A stretch of 64,000 bases of DNA from Mercurialis annua (lineage: Eukaryota; Streptophyta; Magnoliopsida; Malpighiales; Euphorbiaceae): positions 2,666,001-2,730,000 of the forward strand of contig NC_065574.1 in assembly GCF_937616625.2 (NCBI RefSeq). The letters run 5' to 3'. Shown piece after piece: positions 60,190 to 64,000 of this stretch. The notes under the pieces were generated by a model that saw nothing but the letters and a program-made list of their open reading frames with translations, was not told where the DNA came from and made no database searches. The stretch's first letter is position 1, and every line of letters starts with the position of its first letter. The position numbers were made by a program, and so were the translations under genes.

Positions 60190-61361
60190 AATATTGTTTC
60201 AATACACCTCATTTAAGTTAGAAAGAACGCCTTACCAATTTATTTACACTTTGATGTTAAATTAGTAATTGTTTTCATTCTCAATTGATAAATACCGTCT
60301 TCTATTTATGTTTTTATTTATACTTCATTCATCCCGAATTGATAATTAAAAACTAAAAACTTGATGAAGTTTCTATTGAAGATAAATTTAGCTTTAGGAT
60401 CATGAAAATTGAAAAGCCTATCAAAAAATGTGGGGACAAAAAACTTGCATCATATGCATGTGAATTTAGGTGGTGAGAATTAATTAATCATGTGACATAA
60501 GATAATGCAAAGACTTTTCATCTTTTTAATGTAATGACATATACTGAACTTTATTAAACAATTAATTATTAGAATTATAGTACTATTAGTAAAGAGAAAA
60601 CTCCTTTTTTATGTTTTTAGTATGTGATTAATCATATATACAGACTGGATTTGTTGTACACAATATGCTATCTTGGTTTAATTTATTGTTGGTGGGCATT
60701 ACATAATATACCATATATTTAGTATGAGATTTATGTGAGGTTTACTCAAGGTCCCCACAACCCTGGGATCTTGTTCCTTTTTTGGTTTTATGTATTAAGT
60801 TTACACTTTGATAACACACATGGCAAGAATTATTAAAAAAAATTGGGTAAATATGGTTGTGGAGAAGTAATGGATCCAACCAAGCCAATATTATTATTCA
60901 CAAAATAAATTAAATTTATAATTTTAATTTTTATGCATTCATAGTTAGTATTTTTTTAAAAAGCAAAAACATATGTATGGAATAATAACTTTAGTCTCTC
61001 TTTATAAAATTTAGCTTTTCATTCCCTTTAAAAACGTCTCTCTCTTAGTTGGTTTTGATGGACGGAAGGAGTTGGTTTTCTGATTTCAGTCGAAAAAATC
61101 ACCTTTTCTATGTATTTGTTAATTAATTTTTGTGATTTTCTTTTTTGTATTGAATAAATCTACTCCAATATAGACTTTAGCTTGACTTGACGTGGTCTTT
61201 TTTAATTTACCTTAATGTACTTCATTTATTAATCTAATTTGCCTTTATTAATGTGGTTTCCATTGTGAAGAACTTTCTTCAATTTTGCTCAACGTAAAAG
61301 GGTCAGTCTTATGATCCAACAAAGGGCCTAAATGATTTATGGCCCAATTATTTAAGAGAAA
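60190..61361. other. AT-rich intergenic DNA, nothing recognised
   Basis: No gene, tandem repeat or element end found. Confidence 0.4.
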
Positions 61362-63320
61362 AATTAACAAATACCCAACATAGGCAAACTTATTTAGATA
61401 TTTACTGTGGACAAAAAAAAAGTTGACAACATTAATTTAAAGATTATAAATTACACAAATAGGTTTAGTATATATAAAAAATACGGTGGAAATTATAGGT
61501 GAATAGGAAAGGTGCTGAATCTATTAAAATGCTTAACTATAGGAACTGTTATGGAATGATTGTATTATGGAAAGATTCTGATATGATAACTCTAGATCTT
61601 TTAGAATCCTTAAATGCTAATAAAATACCATGAAAATAGGAGATTAAAGGATCCTTTAAATAACTGATTTGATTTGACAAAAAATATAATTTCCAGCAAA
61701 AGAAGAAATTCATAAACTCAACCAAACTGTCGAACTATAGATTTCCAGCAAAAGAAGATAATCATAAACACATCATTCTAAGCGGGTAAGTTTTTTCTTG
61801 AATTAAAATAAAATCTTCCAAATTGAAATTATTTTTGTCATCTTATAAATTTAAGAATAATAAAGTTATTTTAAATAATTTTGAGTGATTTATTTATATT
61901 TAGAAATTGTTATAATTTTTAATAAAAGTAATTACTCCATTAACAGTGGCTAGTTAACTAATAGTTAACTAATGGGTTTTTAGATAAAAAACTATTAACA
62001 TCATAAAATCATTTTTAGATAAATCTAACAATAATATATCCTAAAATTAACAGTACACCAAATTAGTTAACTGTCAGTTAACCAGTAGTCACTTATTAGT
62101 TAATTATAACTAATAAAAAAAGATAATTAACATTATGTATTCATGTTTTAGATAACCAAAACAAATATAGTTAACCGTTAGAAAACATATAATCACCCTC
62201 TAATTATTTTAAAAATAATCATATGTATAAAAATAACTGTTAATTAACTATTAGTCACATATTAGTTAACTGCAATTAAAAAAAAGTAATTATCAATATA
62301 TATTCATGTTTTACATAAAAAATCATACAAAGTTAGTTAACTATTAATTAACTATTAGAAAACATATAGTTAACCTTAATTATTTTTACATCATTGCTAA
62401 TATCGCAATTACAAAAAAAAGACAACAGCTGCCATCCATCGCGTCTTCGTTCATCGTTCGCTTTCGTTCATCGTTCGCCTATCTTCGTCCCACTCCAACG
62501 ACTGCTTTCTTCGTTCAACTCAAACCGCCTTCGTTCATCGTTTTTTTATCAGTTTGACAAAACAAAATTGCAATATAAAAAATAACGGCGAAAAGAGGAC
62601 GAACGGCCATCTCATTATCAGAATCTTGAATTCCCCAAAATACTCAAGAAATCCTAATTTTTTTGGTTTCGAACAAGAAAGACTACCGACGAAAAAAGGA
62701 CGAACGGCCAAGACCCATATCGGCGAAAAGTAGCTCCTTCAAAACTTACAGCGGCTTGGAAATCCACGGCAAGAATTGTTTCCTCTTCATGAACGACATC
62801 AACTTCAAATCTATCGGCGACTGGCGTAGTTTCACGAACGCCTGCGGCGGGCTTGAGACAATAGCAGCTGGTTGGCGGCGAAAAATAATGGAGAAATATT
62901 GGTTTGAACGAAGAGGATTGGCTTGAGACAATAGCAGTTGGTTTGAATGAGGGTTTACAAATTTAAAATTAATGGAGAAATATTTGCCGAGAATCTCGGT
63001 GAAATCAATTTAAAATGAAAGACATGAAAATCCTTTCCAATTTCTTGTAATCGTAATTGTCAAATTGAAAAAGTATAATATTGAGAGAATAAAAGTTATA
63101 TTTACAAGAAAAAAGATGACCATCGTATTTCTCAATAATAAAACTCAGGGCTGTAATTTTGAGAATAAAAGAATTTTTTTAACAAATACCCTACATATGT
63201 CAAAATTATCTAAATTTTACTAGAGCAAAAAGGAAAGTTGAAAAATACATTTACCAACTTTCAAATTGCACAAATATCAATTTTAATATAAGAAATACGG
63301 TTTGCATGAAATAAGGAAAC
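61362..63320. repeat. Repeat block: flanking direct repeats and AT-rich tandem units
   Basis: A segment starting AACAAATACCC occurs at about 61366-61494 and, diverged, at 63181-63305 in the same orientation. Between them lie AT-rich units containing TTAGTTAACT and ATTCATGTTTTA/ATAT with a period of about 166 bp (AGTCAC at 62087 and 62253). A GC-richer patch follows (62430-62930) with repeated TTCGTTCATCGTT, and a 70-bp spaced repeat of GCTTGAGACAATAGCAG (62851 and 62921). The open frame 62663-62926 (+) has no family features. It looks like an undefined transposon or its remains. Confidence 0.4.
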
Positions 63321-64000
63321 TAGATATTATGACTGTTAATATCTCCTACAAATGGGCAAACTAACATATTGGGAATATATTTTCATAAATCTTCAAGATT
63401 TATAAAGAGCAATAACGTTGCATTTAACAAGCTTTCCATATATAATGGAATTTCAATGATTCTTTAAAAACGTAACACCATTTGAAAATAGCAAATTAGA
63501 AACTCATTGAGAAATAAAAAGAATTCACCAAAGAACACAATCAAGAACTCATCAAATTAAAAAGGTTAGTGTTCTCAAAATCATATTTTATTATGTAATT
63601 AACTGAATATGAAGCTTTTTCTGGAAATGATGTGTTCTAATTGGCGAATTACATGTGAACCAATGATTTGAAAGACGCTATGATTTTATGTAGATTCAGA
63701 ATTAAACAAAAAACAATGAACTTCTGAAATTTTGTGTTGTAATTGGTTAATTACATGTTTGTATATGAAAACTAAATAAATATATTGTTTTCAGCAATTT
63801 CATGGCTTTTTTATGCAATATAAACTAGTTTAAAACCTGCCTCTTTAATTGGTTATTTCCAGAAAAACATTTTCAAATTTGTTTTATAAATTTATGAAAA
63901 TCAACTAATAGTTAACTAAAAGTTAACTAATGTGTTTTTAACAAATATATATCATGTCAGTCCAGGAATAACCATATTAAAGGTACTAGTTTACTATGAT
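63321..64000. other. AT-rich sequence to the window end, nothing recognised
   Basis: Non-coding. AATAGTTAACTAAAAGTTAACTAATG near 63907 resembles the string at 61951-61974, so the repeat block may extend to the window edge. Confidence 0.35.

Noticed and set aside
62663..62926. 87-residue open frame in a GC-richer patch
   Set aside because: It has no family motif, lies within a repeat-laden block, and overlaps a frame of similar length on the other strand. Composition alone explains it.
1..64000. tRNA genes, rRNA, CRISPR arrays and bacterial-type operons
   Set aside because: I looked for tRNA B-box-like strings and for regularly spaced repeats and saw none that held up. The window is a plant nuclear region.

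Overview
The window is nuclear DNA from a flowering plant. It has intron-rich genes with GT-AG borders, AT-rich introns and intergenic DNA, plant-only families, and several classes of plant transposon. Every recognisable protein looks eudicot. A rosid, perhaps of the Malpighiales, is only an impression. All gene models were built by hand, joining open frames at splice sites and checking that codon phase carries across each junction.

Layout. 0-2.3 kb: a transposon-derived block with the 3' end of a Mutator-like transposase (+) and a DUF1985 gene (-), resembling Ulp1-carrying MULEs. 3.4-17.2 kb: a SHAQKYF-type single-repeat MYB (+), a doubtful small gene with an upstream ORF (+), and an AHP4-like phosphotransfer protein (+). 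The Arabidopsis counterparts of the MYB and AHP4 genes are, as I recall, neighbours (At3g16350/At3g16360). 18.3-21.7 kb: chloroplast ABC1K3-type atypical kinase (-), with a GC-AG intron and a MITE in its last intron. 22-24.5 kb: two non-autonomous DNA transposons. 24.7-27.0 kb: HDA8-type histone deacetylase (-). 28.5-33.7 kb: ELF7/PAF1 subunit of the Paf1 complex (+). 34.4-44.5 kb: MMS19/MET18 iron-sulfur cluster targeting factor (-, 19 exons), with a hAT MITE in one intron. 45.6-47.9 kb: unrecognised 509-residue protein (-). 49.0-50.7 kb: TauD-like Fe(II)/2-oxoglutarate oxygenase (+). 51.2-55.3 kb: LYK3-type LysM receptor kinase (-). 55.4-64 kb: no convincing gene, but a decayed LINE, a hAT MITE and other repeats.

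The genes do not form a pathway. They are ordinary, mostly single-copy euchromatic genes. ELF7 and HDA8 both act in chromatin and transcription and are transcribed divergently from a shared 1.5-kb interval. AHP4 and LYK3 act in signalling.

The most unusual non-genic pattern is a set of tiny insertions: a T- or A-tract plus a few bases, flanked by 13-18 bp direct repeats. They look like LINE insertions truncated almost to nothing. I found no evidence of a wholly new biological system.
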